This document shows, piece after piece, positions 1-10,260 of a stretch of DNA of 64,000 nt. The DNA comes from Hydnum rufescens UP504 (lineage: Eukaryota; Basidiomycota; Agaricomycetes; Cantharellales; Hydnaceae): positions 268,721 to 332,720 of the forward strand of contig MU128950.1 of assembly GCA_014904985.1 (NCBI GenBank), in the 5' to 3' direction. Numbering within the stretch: position 1 is the stretch's first letter; each line of letters starts with the position of its first letter. A model generated the notes under the pieces. That model had not been told where the DNA came from. It saw only the letters and a list, made by a program, of their open reading frames with translations, and did no database searches. The translations under genes were made by a program, and so were the position numbers.

Positions 1-266
1 CCAGTTGCGAAGAATGAAAATCCATGGATATTCCCAGGGTGACCTGAAGGCTTCAACGCCAGAATCCTGTGTCCAGCCACCCGAGGTCTGTCAACATCCT
101 GGTCTATTCTAAAAATAACAATAGGAAACCAGACCATTCATTCATAATCATAATTAGAGTTGAGAGAAAGAATCTATGCTCATTTCACCGGGGGGGAGGG
201 GGGGAGACCGGCACGCCGAAAAATGAATAACTGGCCTCTAAGATCTCCCCCGAATTGATGTGGATA
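1..266. other. Downstream flank of APT1, no gene seen
   Basis: No coding region is recognisable. A G-rich tract (about 189-205) lies just beyond the APT1 stop codon. It is similar in kind to the poly-G tracts at about 9092 and 14740. Confidence 0.4.
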
Positions 267-1045
267 TTAAATGGCAGACAGCAAATTGGAATCTTTCTTA
301 TCCACAGGTGAGCCTGATGGATCAGCCTCTATAACCCAGTACGACGGAGCATCAAGTTTGTCGTGGCCCTTGAGGAAAGCGAGCCCGATGACGAAAATAT
401 ATTCGAGAGTTCTTCCACCTGCTTGCTTGATTAGATCACCCGCTGCTTTGGCGGAACCACCTAGGATGCGAAGGCAGCTCATTATCTTGGATAGAATAAG
501 AGTGATATATGGTCCTACCAGTTGCAATGAGGTCATCTATAACTACCACATTATCGCCTGGAGAAACGGATCCTTCTTGAATTGCAAATGAGTCCTTTGC
601 AAACATTGATAGTTAGTTTGGCTTGCGAAGAGCCAATCACCCACAGTACTTACATCACCATATTCCTTCTCATAGACGACGGTGATGGTTTTCCCGGGGA
701 GCTTCCCGGCCTTTCGAACAGGGACGAAGGCCGCTCCAAGCCTCAAAGCGATGATAGGGCCAAGAAGGAAACCACGGGCATCAAGACCCACGACAACATC
801 GATTTTCTTCTTCTGCGTCATGTGGAGTGTTGTAGTGAGGATATGATTCATGATGTGCGTGATCAGCGTCTCGAATGCGAAGGGATCGCGCAGGATAGGG
901 AGAAAATCCATAAAATTGATGCCCTAGTTGTGTTTGACGATTCGTGAGCCTGAAGAATCCCGGAAAAGAGAATGATGAGGGCCACCTCTTTGGGGAAGTC
1001 TGAATGTACACTCAGTTTGGATGTGATGAGTGCAACGTCTGCCAT
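267..1045 (-). CDS. APT1: Adenine phosphoribosyltransferase, 4 exons, intact
   Basis: Purine salvage enzyme: adenine + PRPP gives AMP + PPi, in the cytosol. I read four exons: 1045-986, 923-654, 594-519 and 460-267, summing to 600 nt (199 aa plus stop), the usual length for the family. All three introns are GT-AG. The joined protein starts MADVALITSKL, then has the APRT signature KEGINFMDFLPIL across the first splice, GLDARGFLLGP, RKAGKLPG, and the PRPP-binding loop VVIDDLIATGGSA, which is rebuilt only when the third intron is removed. The start at 1045 gives the best family fit; an upstream in-frame ATG at 1081 would add 12 residues. It lies head-to-head with the Ser-rich gene at 1339, and a broken copy of both lies at 4040-5445. 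Confidence 0.95.
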
Positions 1046-1338
1046 GGTGAGGGAAAGGATCGAGCCGGTCACGTGCGTCACAGCGCCTCTATATCAGTCA
1101 TCCTCTATTTTACCAAGCCCTGGACTTGGGGGGTCTTATCTCTTCTTCCCGCCGCTCGTGTCGTCTCTCAATTGAAGCTCATCAAGGCTGTTCAGCTGCC
1201 TAAACAGGGCTGAGCTGGAGTCATAATCCAGGTATATTGGGCTGACCCTCACACTCACCCCAAACATAACGCCAGCGTAACACCGAGGGTAGTCCCCAGG
1301 TGTTCCTAGGTATTGGTCCCGGCATTTTGTGATATCTG
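1046..1338. promoter_or_regulatory. Shared divergent promoter region of APT1 and the Ser-rich gene
   Basis: The 293-bp gap lies between two start codons that point away from each other, so it should hold both promoters. The same spacer, in altered form, is kept in the decayed copy (about 4300-4547), which shows that the pair was duplicated as a unit. No specific factor site can be named from sequence alone. Confidence 0.45.
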
Positions 1339-2284
1339 ATGCTCACGGATGAATTCCTCGATCCTGGGCCCTCGCATGACCTGAGGAGTTCCGCGCAAAA
1401 GACATGGCTGCATTCACTCATGCAAGCACTCTTCTACGCGATATCCACATTACGAGACATCATGAACGGGGTGAAGCGCCGTACACTCCGCTTCCATTTC
1501 CGCTACAGCGGTGTTGACCGCAACGTCTTGCCATGTACGAGCGAATATACACCCGAAAATGACACACCCACCAGAGGCTGTCTTGATTCGTCCCTCTACA
1601 CACCAGCACGTCCTCCATCACCCACAGAGCGCACCTTCCTTCTCTCTACACCCACCGCAGAATCCATGCCTTACATTTCTGAGTCATCCTCTGGATCGGA
1701 TTCCTCGACACCAAGTTCATCCGCCTCGTCATACACATCATTGCGCTCCGCTCTCAGAACCTCACAACAATCTGACCCGTCCCCTATCCCGATAAGCACG
1801 CGATCGATTTCCTTCTCCCCAGTACCATTCCGTAAATCCGTGCGTTTCTCGGAGACGGACGACATGCGCATATTTGAGTATGGAAGCTGGGAGGCGCGCG
1901 AGAAAAGGAGAAACAGAGTCCTCGGAGGTTGGAAAAAGAACGGGGACACGATCATGTGGCAGGTAGACCTCTTGTTCCTTTCCCCCCTTCCCGCGACGCC
2001 CATTCTGGAGGACTTGTTGATAGTCTGACAATTCTCCTCCATGTTTCCAATTTCTTTAGGATGATCCGGATACACGAAATCTCGTGAGACCTACGTCCCC
2101 CCCGTCCTCCGTAGAAGAGGACGACATCTTCCGCCGAGGGTTCTACTCGTGGCTCCTCGGAGGCGCATCGAGTCGCACTCTGGCTTCATCGCTCAGCCTA
2201 AGTGCCGGAACGACATACAGTCCGCCTGAGAGAGGATATATCCCATATGGTGAGGAGAGTAGGTGGAGAGATGGGATTTTTTAA
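1339..2284 (+). CDS. Ser/Pro-rich protein with a K-x-V-x-F motif, 2 exons
   Basis: Function unknown. Exon 1 (1339-1962) and exon 2 (2060-2284) join across a GT-AG intron and give about 280 residues. Around residues 110-160 there is a Ser-rich low-complexity stretch, followed by FRKSVRFSETDDMRIFEYGSW. KSVRF fits the K/R-x-V-x-F pattern used by protein phosphatase 1 docking proteins; that role is inferred from the motif alone. The C-terminal exon (DDIFRRGFYSWLLGGASS) is unlike any family I recognise. The start is uncertain because later in-frame ATGs exist. A frameshifted copy at 4548-5445 has lost the V of the motif. It is divergent from APT1. Confidence 0.6.
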
Positions 2285-2690
2285 GGGAGCCGGAATGTCA
2301 GACGATAGGTGATTCCCAATGAGGCATAGACGAAACTTGGAGGCATACAACTGTTCAGCCTCATAAAAGAAGCCTCTGTTTTTTTAAATTGTTGTTGCTT
2401 GCTTTCTCGCTTTCTTGCTTGTTAGAACCAGTTGATGTACAACGGACAATGAATGCTGTGACTGCACCAGAATCAAATGCTCCACTCAAATAGCTGGATT
2501 TATTCCCTAGTGGGAAAGCATTAAGCTACGCTTGGTTTCAGAGTCAGTTGAATTCTTGCACCATCACACATTCCGGACGGAAATCGCCAAAGAAGCTTGG
2601 CGGGCGCTAAACGTTACTAGACTCGTGACCAGTCTCCTCAGCTCGCTGAGGGTGGTTTCGTCTTGCGATCAATAATAGTCCCAAGCTCGG
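2285..2690. repeat. Spacer with a segment repeated at about 10035-10290
   Basis: No gene is seen. The part from about 2430 to 2620 resembles 10035-10290: both hold a TTTATTCC..TAG.GGGA block and the block gcttggcgg.cgctaaacgtta. The latter also occurs at about 5517. It is part of the mosaic of duplicated pieces in the first 15 kb. Confidence 0.5.
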
Positions 2691-4035
2691 CCAATCCAGT
2701 AAAGAAAGGGCGCTACAGTAACAATCATGGCACCAAAGCCTCTGCAGTCCTGAATGGCAGTATTCACCAGATATGCTCGTCATTGTTTTTCAACTATCCG
2801 ATTTCAATGAACAAGGAGCTCGCCTCATCAATTCAAGACTTCTAGTGGCAGGCTTCGCCTGCACATTGCATTACCCTCCATCTACCAGCGTCGGAGACGA
2901 GGCCAGGTATTAATGAGAACTCACCTCATTTGACCCTATGACGTCGGCGGAGCTGTGAAAAATCGCCATTAAACCGGCGCCTCGACGGTTTCTGAAGCGA
3001 GGGGTCCAGCTATAATAAGGGATGGCAGAAGAAAAAAGGAAAGAGGCCAAATATAGGAGGACGCCCAGGTGCCCACGGGATGGCCGGTGTCGAGAGTGGG
3101 GCCACCCCGACTATTAGCCGGAGCCCTGGACAAGAGCGATCGGCGCTCGGGCGTCAGGGCACTTGGAGGGTTTCATGAAGTGTTGTGTAAAATCGGGAGG
3201 ATGATGAATCTCACAACCGATTCGGGGCGGTTCTACGAAAACGTGGGCTCGAATTTGAAAGGCTTCTTCAAAAGTGGGCGGCTGAAGTTGGAAGCGGATC
3301 GCGCAATGGCCCTGTTCCCTTTTACCTCTTCGCCTCATGTGTCTGCTTGAGTCTGTATAACGAACACCATTTCGGCGCAATTTCATCAATCCTTGGTTAG
3401 CCACATCTGAAAAACCGGATATGTTCCAGAGCATCTCGCCCCTTCCAGAAGTCTCGGAACACTGTGGGGCAGCGCTCTGTAGGTAGAACATTCTAGGAGC
3501 TCCAGAGCTGTGGAGCATGTCCTGTTGGATTTCCTGGTGCTGCGACGGCCGTGGAACCTGCCCACGACAGCTGTAGGGGCCAGAGGGTACGTATAATGTG
3601 CATCCCCCAAAAAGGAAAGGGAAGTACTCGAAGATTGATACCAATTTTTCGAGAATGAGCGGAAACGGAGAACGCGCAAAGCACTATTTCGGGTTGTCAA
3701 CTTGCCACTGAACACGCGTCGTTATCGTTGTGAAAACCGAGGGAGCGAGGAAAAATACCCGAGGGGGAGTATTGTGAACCTAAGCCGGAGGCTCGATCAT
3801 GAGTGGTGAGTGGTTTGCGGAGTCGCAGTTTAGCATTCATGTTCCACACAGATTTAGAGGCAATGATCAGAAACGACGATTCATCATGTTCTACGACGTT
3901 GGGTGAGCTCAGTGTGGGCTCTTCGTCAGGGAGGCGATAGAAGCATGCCAGATACCGAGACCCTTGTAAAGAGAGCACAGGGTAGTGGAGGATATCCCCC
4001 ACCATGTCTGGGATTGAGGCATTGCCATTGCCCTC
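2690..4035. repeat. Mosaic repeat R1, copy 1
   Basis: About 1.35 kb matching two other places (8560-9630 and 13640-15030). Shared landmarks are a TTTTTCAACTATCCGATTTCAA block, an A-rich/purine block near 3020-3060, a block ending CTCTTCGCCTCATGTGTCTGC, and the 3370-3720 block containing CATGTCCTGTTGGATTTCC. It ends abruptly at about 4040, inside what was APT1 exon 2 sequence. No long conserved reading frame survives between copies: a minus-strand frame of about 95 aa in copy 2 is broken in copy 1 by a one-base change in a poly-C run. No terminal inverted repeats or transposase were recognised, so the element type is unknown. Confidence 0.65.
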
Positions 4036-4041
4036 AAGGAT

Positions 4042-4300
4042 CCACGACAACATTGACCTTCTTCCTCTGCGTCGTATGGAGGGTTGTAGTGACGACATGA
4101 TTCATGATGTTCGTGATCAGCGTCTCGAATGTGAGGGAATCGGAGAAAATCGATAAAATTGATGTCCTAGTTGTGTCTGACGGGGAGCCCGGGGAATCCA
4201 GGAAAAGGGGATGATGATGACTACCTTTGGGGAGAAGTCTGAATGTACACTCAGTTTGGACGCGATGAGTGCAACGTCTGGTGAAGGCGAGTTGGTCACA
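4042..4300 (-). pseudogene. Truncated APT1 copy
   Basis: Reading minus, this matches APT1 from the start of exon 1 (DVALIASKLSVHSDF) through intron 1 into exon 2 (LTFETLITNIMNHVVTTTLHT..KVNVVVD), then stops where repeat R1 begins. The bases holding the start codon in the intact gene are missing (GTCTGCCATGGTGAGG versus GTCTGGTGAAGG). Exon 2 has lost the ILRDPF segment through deletion, and everything after VVVD is absent, including the PRPP loop. It cannot make a working enzyme. Confidence 0.85.
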
Positions 4301-4547
4301 TGAGTCCCACGGCATCATCAGTCAATCTTCCTCTATTTTACCAGCGCTGGACTTGGGTGGTCCTATCTCTGCTTCCTGTCGCCATTGTGTCGTCTGCGCA
4401 CATAGCAAGCCCCATAAGCAGGGTAGAGCTGGAGTCATAATCCGGATCCAGGTATACTGGGCTCAATGGGCCGACGGTTACACTCACCCACACCAACGTA
4501 GCACCGAGGCTGTTCCTAGGTGTCAGCCCAGCATTTTATGATATCTG

Positions 4548-5445
4548 ATGCTCACGAATGACTTCCCCGATGCTGGGCCCTCGCATGACTTGAGTTCTTC
4601 GCAAAAGACATGGCTGCAGCATATCCACATTACGAGCCATCATGAACAGTGTGAAGCACCATACACACCTCTTCCCTTTCTGCTACAACGGTGTCGATCT
4701 TGCCATATACGAGCGAATATGCACCCGAAAGTGACACCTCTGCCGCAGGATCTCTTGATCCGTCTCTCTACACACCAGTACGTCCTCACTCACTCACAGA
4801 ACGCACCTTCGTTCTCTACACACGCCGCGGAATCCATGCCTCACATTTATGAGTCATCCTCTACATCGGATTCCTGTTCCACACCAAGTATCCACCTCGT
4901 CATACACATCGTTGCGCTCCGCTCTCAGAACCTCCCAGCAATCTGGCCCGCCCCCTATCCCGATAGCCCCACGATCAATTTCCTTCTCCCTAGTACCATT
5001 CCGTAAATCCCCACGTTTCTCGAACACAGACGAAATGCGCGTATTTTTGAATACGGAAGGCTGGGAGGTGCGCGAGAAAGGGGAAAGCAGAGTCCTGGGA
5101 CACAGTCACGTGGCAGGTATGCCTCTTGTTCCTTTCCCCACGACCCCCATTCTGGAGGACTTGTTGATAGTCTGACAATTCTCGTCCATGCTTTCATTTT
5201 CTTTAGAATGATATCCGGATACACGAAATCTCGCGAGATCTACATCGCCCCCGTCGTCCGTAGAAGTGGACGACATCTTCCCCCAAAGCCCAAGGGTCCT
5301 TCCTGCTCGTGGCTCCTCGGAGGCGTGTCGAGTCGCACTTTCTTGCCTTACCGCTCAGCCTAGGTGCCGGAACGACATACAGTCCGCCAGAGAGAGGATA
5401 CATCCTGTATGGCGAGGAGAGTAGATGAGAGATGGGATCTTTTAA
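4548..5445 (+). pseudogene. Frameshifted copy of the Ser-rich gene at 1339
   Basis: It is nucleotide-similar to 1339-2284 along its whole length, including the start context (gctcacgaatgacttccc), the Ser-rich block, the intron and the final TAA. Deletions shift the frame at several points: after QKTWL, in the Ser-rich stretch, and at the exon 2 acceptor region, where an extra base follows GAATGATA. The KSVRF motif reads KSPRF here. With the APT1 fragment at 4042-4300 it forms the decayed copy of the divergent pair. Confidence 0.8.
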
Positions 5446-5516
5446 GGGCCCGATGATAGGTAATTCCTAATGAGGCACAGATGAATTTGCTTGCCTCCTA
5501 CGTGGACGGAAAATGC

Positions 5517-7700
5517 CGAAGAAGGGCAGGCGCTAAACATTAGCGCTTCTGGCTTGCTGAAGAATGTATGGTGAGGACTGTAGCCCGGACCTTTTAATTC
5601 GGCGCAAGAAATGGATTAAGGAAATATGGCTATCCAAGTGGGTTCTTTTTGTCGAACGGACGGGTCCAGGTGCATGGAGAGCGGGAGCAGGAACTGGGAA
5701 TGGTGACCCGTGATATATAGAGTACAACTTATTACATAATCAAGGGGAGATCACTTTTCGGCGCATAAGAGGCGACGAATAGGCGCAGCCGGAGAAAAAT
5801 GCGCTGAAAGAGACGATTACCCAAAAATGGCCATGGCGGGGAACAGCTTGTCTCGCTTTATTCCTGGCGTTCTCGTTTATTTTAGCCTACAGCCTCTCTT
5901 ATCGAGTGCCGTAAATATTCAGAATATGTATATCAGTGCCAAGAATAAGGTTAACAGACACCCGCAATTGTAGCTGCCTGAATGGGAACCAAGGCGAGCT
6001 TGGCCTCTATGTCCCTTGCGAACCGAAATCTGGGCCGACGACGCTGCGCTTCCATATGATCAGAATATCAAAACGGAATGGCGTGTCATTCACAGACAAC
6101 AAGACAGCAGTAACAGTAACAGTACAAGGAGAAAGGAAATCGGCTTGAAAAGGAACGCCAAGGCAGCTGTGGGAATGTAACGTGGAGTTGGTGGGGGAGG
6201 GGGAAGTGTGAAGGGAAGGTTAAGTGCAACACTCGGGACCCCGTTTTCACCCCCCTCGTTTGCACGTATCTGTCGGCTCCCCACATCGTCGTGGGAGCGA
6301 TTTAAAGGCCGCAAGCCGCGAGGGTGAGGAAGAAATGGAGGCTGGTCAGAAGTGAAACGGATCCGCCGAGCCTAAAAGCAAGCACATGGCATATTCAGCG
6401 AAAGGCGGAGGGCAATGCCACGGGAAGAGCGAATGCGTACTTAATGGTGAGTTGAGCGACAAGGCCAACGACGAGGTGGGCACAAGCGTGGACCAAACCC
6501 GCCAGGGCCGAATCCAACTGGAGGATGAGGGTGAGGATGATGACTAGAGAATAGTGCCCGCACGCGTTCACAATCGACTATATGGGGTGAGTGAGTTAAT
6601 CAGTAGGAAGGCAGAACATTCCGGAAGCCGTTTCTTACCAGGATGATCGCCACCAGAAGCTGGGCGATAGCCACGACCTCACTTGCCGTGATCGTAACGG
6701 TGATTACGATCGAGGCCAGCGCAGTTACACAGACATGGATGGCAGCAAGGATGGAATTGCAAGGGCCTGAGGGTGAGTGCACACCATCTAGTAAGACGTA
6801 GCGGGGTCAGGACGTCGTAAAGCATCCAGGGAAACGGTCTAAATCACCGAGAAGAACAACCTGGGCATTCACGGAGACTTGCAAAGTCGTAAGGACATCA
6901 ATGATGTCCTGAGAGCAACCTGAGATGTGATCGTCAGCCACCGGGAGGGAAGCTCAATAGGAGGGCACCTTACCGCAGCCACGACGAACTAACTCGGCAT
7001 TAGAGCGAACGGCGAGGTCAGTGGTGTCGACGGGCACGGGCTTGGCGCAGACAAAGAGACCGAAAGTGATGAAAAGGAAGAAGAAGGAGAAGATGCGAGA
7101 TGAGAACATGGTGAGAGGGTGTATGCTTTTCGTACTTTTCCGTGGACCACAAGAACTGGGGCTATTCCGTGAAGGTCATTGCATCAACAGGTGCTCGTCT
7201 TATACGCTGAGGCCGGGCAATCCTGAAGAATTTGTCGTGAGATGAAGAATTAGCCGAGCGGTAAAGCAAATTGGAAAGCAGAGGTGGAGTAATTGGAAAG
7301 ATGGATAGATCTAGGGCCGAAAATATGAAAGCCCCTAGTTTGGACACATCGACTGGCCGCATGGTGAGCCTTGGGGCGAAATATTTGCGTCGAACAATGT
7401 GTTCAATATCGAGGGACGTTGCCACAGAATACCACCAGACCAGCGAATATCCCCAAATACAAGGCACGGGAGAACAAGCGCATAACAAAATTATAGATCC
7501 TCAAACCAGGAGTGTGGGCCCCACGGTGAGAGCCATGGAGCAAGGGGATGCCTAGGTGTCATTTCCAACCGCTCCTTGAGGAATGAGGCTTGCATGACGT
7601 GGATTGTAAGCAACAGAATTGAGCGCAACGAAATGCCACAACTCCTTTGAACCCTAGAAATGGCAAACAGGAAACAACATTTTAGGATCAGATCTGCCAA
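5517..7700. repeat. Segmental duplication, copy A (partner 10260-12425)
   Basis: The two segments are collinear with an offset of about 4.7 kb and stay closely similar over about 2.1 kb. They contain a shared upstream block (cgctaaac.ttagcgcttt.gg), the secreted/membrane gene, and about 450 bp beyond its start codon up to the block caaacaggaaa.gacatt. Similarity stops near 7690/12420. Confidence 0.75.
6302..7109 (-). CDS. Secreted/multi-pass membrane protein of unknown function, copy A
   Basis: No function recognised. The protein starts with a signal peptide (MFSS then a Phe-rich core ending CAKPVPVDTTDLAVRS). Then come GCAQDIIDVLTTLQVSVNAQVVLLG, a hydrophobic segment around ITVTITASEVVAIAQLLVAIIL, another around HYSLVIILTLILQL, and a last one ending TLAACGL before TAA at 6304-6302. 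Five exons with short GT-AG introns reproduce the frame of copy B exactly, so I consider it intact; exon junctions follow GCG|G, CTCG|G, ATCCTG and ATTAA|G. One Cys pair near the mature N-terminus is conserved. A lineage-specific small secreted family is the most I can say. Confidence 0.7.
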
Positions 7701-8062
7701 GAGTCAGTAGGCAATGACCCAATTGAAGGGAGCTCGATTGGGTCCCAAATGTGTTGCCAGCTAATCGGTTGAGCGTATTTGATGCACTGAGAGGTAGCAT
7801 GAAGACGGCGCGCACCAGAAGAGAAGGTGGATGAGAGAGAACTACCAATGGGACTAAAAGGTCCCACATCTGAAAACAAGCACCCGAGGTGGAACACCAC
7901 TCAGGACCCACAGCTGGGACAACATAGCGCTGACTCACAGGCGGTGAGAGGCGGCGAGGGCACAAAATCTATTGGAGCCACACCCCCACATCAAGATGAA
8001 AAAACCCACAGAGATAGGGAACTGCGAATGGCTGCAAGTGGGCTGGCAGGTGTGTATGTCAA
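7110..8062. other. Intergenic; first 580 bp duplicated downstream
   Basis: This holds the promoter side of the copy A gene and continues in the duplicated segment to about 7690. On the minus strand short hydrophobic frames occur (about 7400-7480, counterpart 12130-12200), but they are interrupted and start differently in the two copies, so I do not call a gene. From 7700 to 8062 nothing is recognised. Confidence 0.4.
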
Positions 8063-8202
8063 GGCTAGTTCGGCTGCAACAGGAACATTTCTAGGAAATG
8101 GGTCCCCCAATATAAAGGTGGTCAAATGACTAGAAGCGTTTCCCCATTTTTATATTGAGAAATGCGTCCCCCAGAAACGTTTCTGGTGCAGCCGAAGTGG
8201 CC
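8063..8202. mobile_element. Short hairpin MITE-like element (about 140 bp)
   Basis: The two halves are near-perfect inverted copies. The left half reads ggctagttcggctgcaac..., and the right half reads back as ggccacttcggctgcacc.... Both run inward through a run of CCCCC/GGGGG to AATATAAA near the centre. There is no coding capacity. The target duplication is not clear. Confidence 0.6.
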
Positions 8203-8560
8203 CTAAAGTGCATGCAACAGCGGGACTGATTAGCCTAGTGTAACTTCATTCCTCACAAATAATCAGCCAGTGCATTCAATACAATGAGAGGTAGCAAGAT
8301 GCCAACCCCCAAAAAAGGGCCTCAACAATAGAGCAAATGGGACCTACGTGTCTTGGTTGGCACTTGATGAAAAGTGATGGTATACGGAAATTAACCGCAA
8401 TTCGGCGGACATTAAAAGTAAAATCCGAAAAATATTTTAAAATCCGGCCACCATTTGCCGAAAAGACCGAGACTTGGGCCACTACGCAGCAATAGCATCC
8501 TAGAGTGCTCTAGAAAATGATATATTGTTACACATATATTGGCTCATGAAGTCTTGACTT
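8203..8560. other. Intergenic, AT-rich, no gene seen
   Basis: No coding frame or RNA gene is recognisable. The phrase ATGAGAGGTAGCA at 8284 echoes TGAGAGGTAGCATGAAG at 7788, which suggests another small local duplication. Confidence 0.3.
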
Positions 8561-9630
8561 GAGTGGACTTGAGTTGAGCCGAGTTGCAACACCATTCTGA
8601 TTTGGATGTTCCCAGCGTACCTCCTACTCTTGTAGGTGAAGGAAGGGTAACAATCACAGTAGCTCCTCATTATTTTTCAACTATTCGATTTCAATAAACA
8701 AGGGCTCGCTTCACCAATTCGATACTTCTAGTAGCAGGCTTCCCATCACCCTGAGTGGCCCACCGCCGGCCATCCGGTGGCACCTGAATTCTCCGAGCAT
8801 CCTCCTATATTTGGCCTCTTTCCTTTTTTCTTCTGACATACCTTATTATACCTCGCTTCAGGAACCGTCGAGGCGCCGGTTTAATGGTGATTTTTCGCAG
8901 CTCCGCCGATGTCACAGGGTCAAATAGCATGCACAGGTAAATTCTCTTTATGTAATGCCTGGTGGTCATCTCCCATATTTGTAGATGGAGGCTATTAGCT
9001 GGAGCCCTGGATAAGAGTGATCGGCGCTCGAGCCTCAGGGCACCTGGAGTGTTGTGTAAAATCCGGAGGACGAAGAATCTCACAACCGATTCGGGGGGGG
9101 AGGGGTTCTACGAAAATAAATTTGAAAGGCGACTGAGGTTGGAAGTGGATCGCATAATGGCCCTGTTCCCTTTTGTCTCTTCGTATCATGTGTCTGCTTG
9201 AGTCTGTATAACAAGCACCATATCGGCGCAATTTCATCAATCCTTGGTCAGCCACATTTCAAAACTGGATGTTCCAGAGCATCTCACCCCTTCCAGAAGC
9301 TCCAGATCACTGTGGGGCAGTGCTCTGTAGGTAGAACATTCCAGGAGCTCCAGAGCTGTGGAGCATGTCCTGTTGGATTTCCTGGTGCTGCGACGGCCGT
9401 GGAACCTGCCTACGACAGCGGTAGGGGCCAGAGGGTGTACATCCCCCCAAAAAGGAAAGCGAAATACTCGAAGATTGGTACTAATTTTTTGAGAATGAGC
9501 AGAAAAGGAGAACGCACGAAGCACTATTTCGGGTTGTCAACTTGGCACTGAACACGCGTCATTGTCCGTGTGAAAATCATGAGTAGTGAGTGGTTTGCAG
9601 ATGTTACACGCAAATTTAGGGGCAATACAG
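8560..9630. repeat. Mosaic repeat R1, copy 2, with an inverted internal block
   Basis: Matches R1 copies 1 and 3 at both flanks, but the block from about 8765 to 8993 reads as the reverse complement of the matching part of copy 1 (about 2875-3070). For example, cctcctatatttggcctctt here is the inverse of the aagaggccaaatataggagg block at 3041-3060. After it the direct orientation resumes at ttagctggagccctgga. The tail (9560-9630) is a shortened form of copy 1 at 3710-3860. Confidence 0.7.
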
Positions 9631-10260
9631 CGATACTCATTGATAGGGAAGTTTGATTTTGTTGCCCATCCAACAACCAAGTGAAGAATTGAATTGAGCA
9701 TGTGAGCTGTGTTCCGGGGTCCTACCCCATGACTGTGCTTGTGACCGGCACGAGTAGCCAGTCAACTCAAACCACAATGAAGGAATCCCCACCAGCTACC
9801 AGTGGCAGCCATAAGAGTCTCCTGGCATGGTTTGCAAAGTGCACACGTGTATTCAAGATGAGAAAACAAAGGGGTCGGCGTTTGCCGTAAAGCACATGAC
9901 CTCTCGAATTACATATGGGCCCCCGGACACCCTTCCTGAGTGCATAAAAACGTCCCGGATCAAACCAGCCACAAAAATTGCATTTCCCAATCGATATGAG
10001 TGTCGCTGTACTAGAACCTGCCTTTCGAGGGTGTTGACATACAATGGAGAATGGATGTTGTGATTGGACATCTGTAAGCCGAATGAATACACTCCAGAGT
10101 CAAATGTTTAAATGAGTGAATTTATTCCTTAGCGGGATAAGTTGAACCGAGGGCACAGCCAAAATAATCATCATGTTCCTATTTCATATGTACATATGGC
10201 TCTGCTAATCCCGGATTGATCCGAATAATTCTCGGTTTACATCCGGGCAGGGCGGAAAGT
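9630..10260. other. Intergenic; second half repeated at 2430-2620
   Basis: No gene is seen. Bases 10035-10290 resemble 2430-2620. A short plus-strand frame at 9702-9890 has no recognisable family and is not supported by a counterpart. Confidence 0.35.

Noticed and set aside
3386..3715. A 109-aa minus-strand frame in R1 with a 95-aa counterpart in copy 2 (9237-9524)
   Set aside because: The shared part reflects nucleotide identity of the repeat; the N-terminal halves are in different frames because of a one-base poly-C difference, and copy 3 lacks the middle. No family is recognisable.
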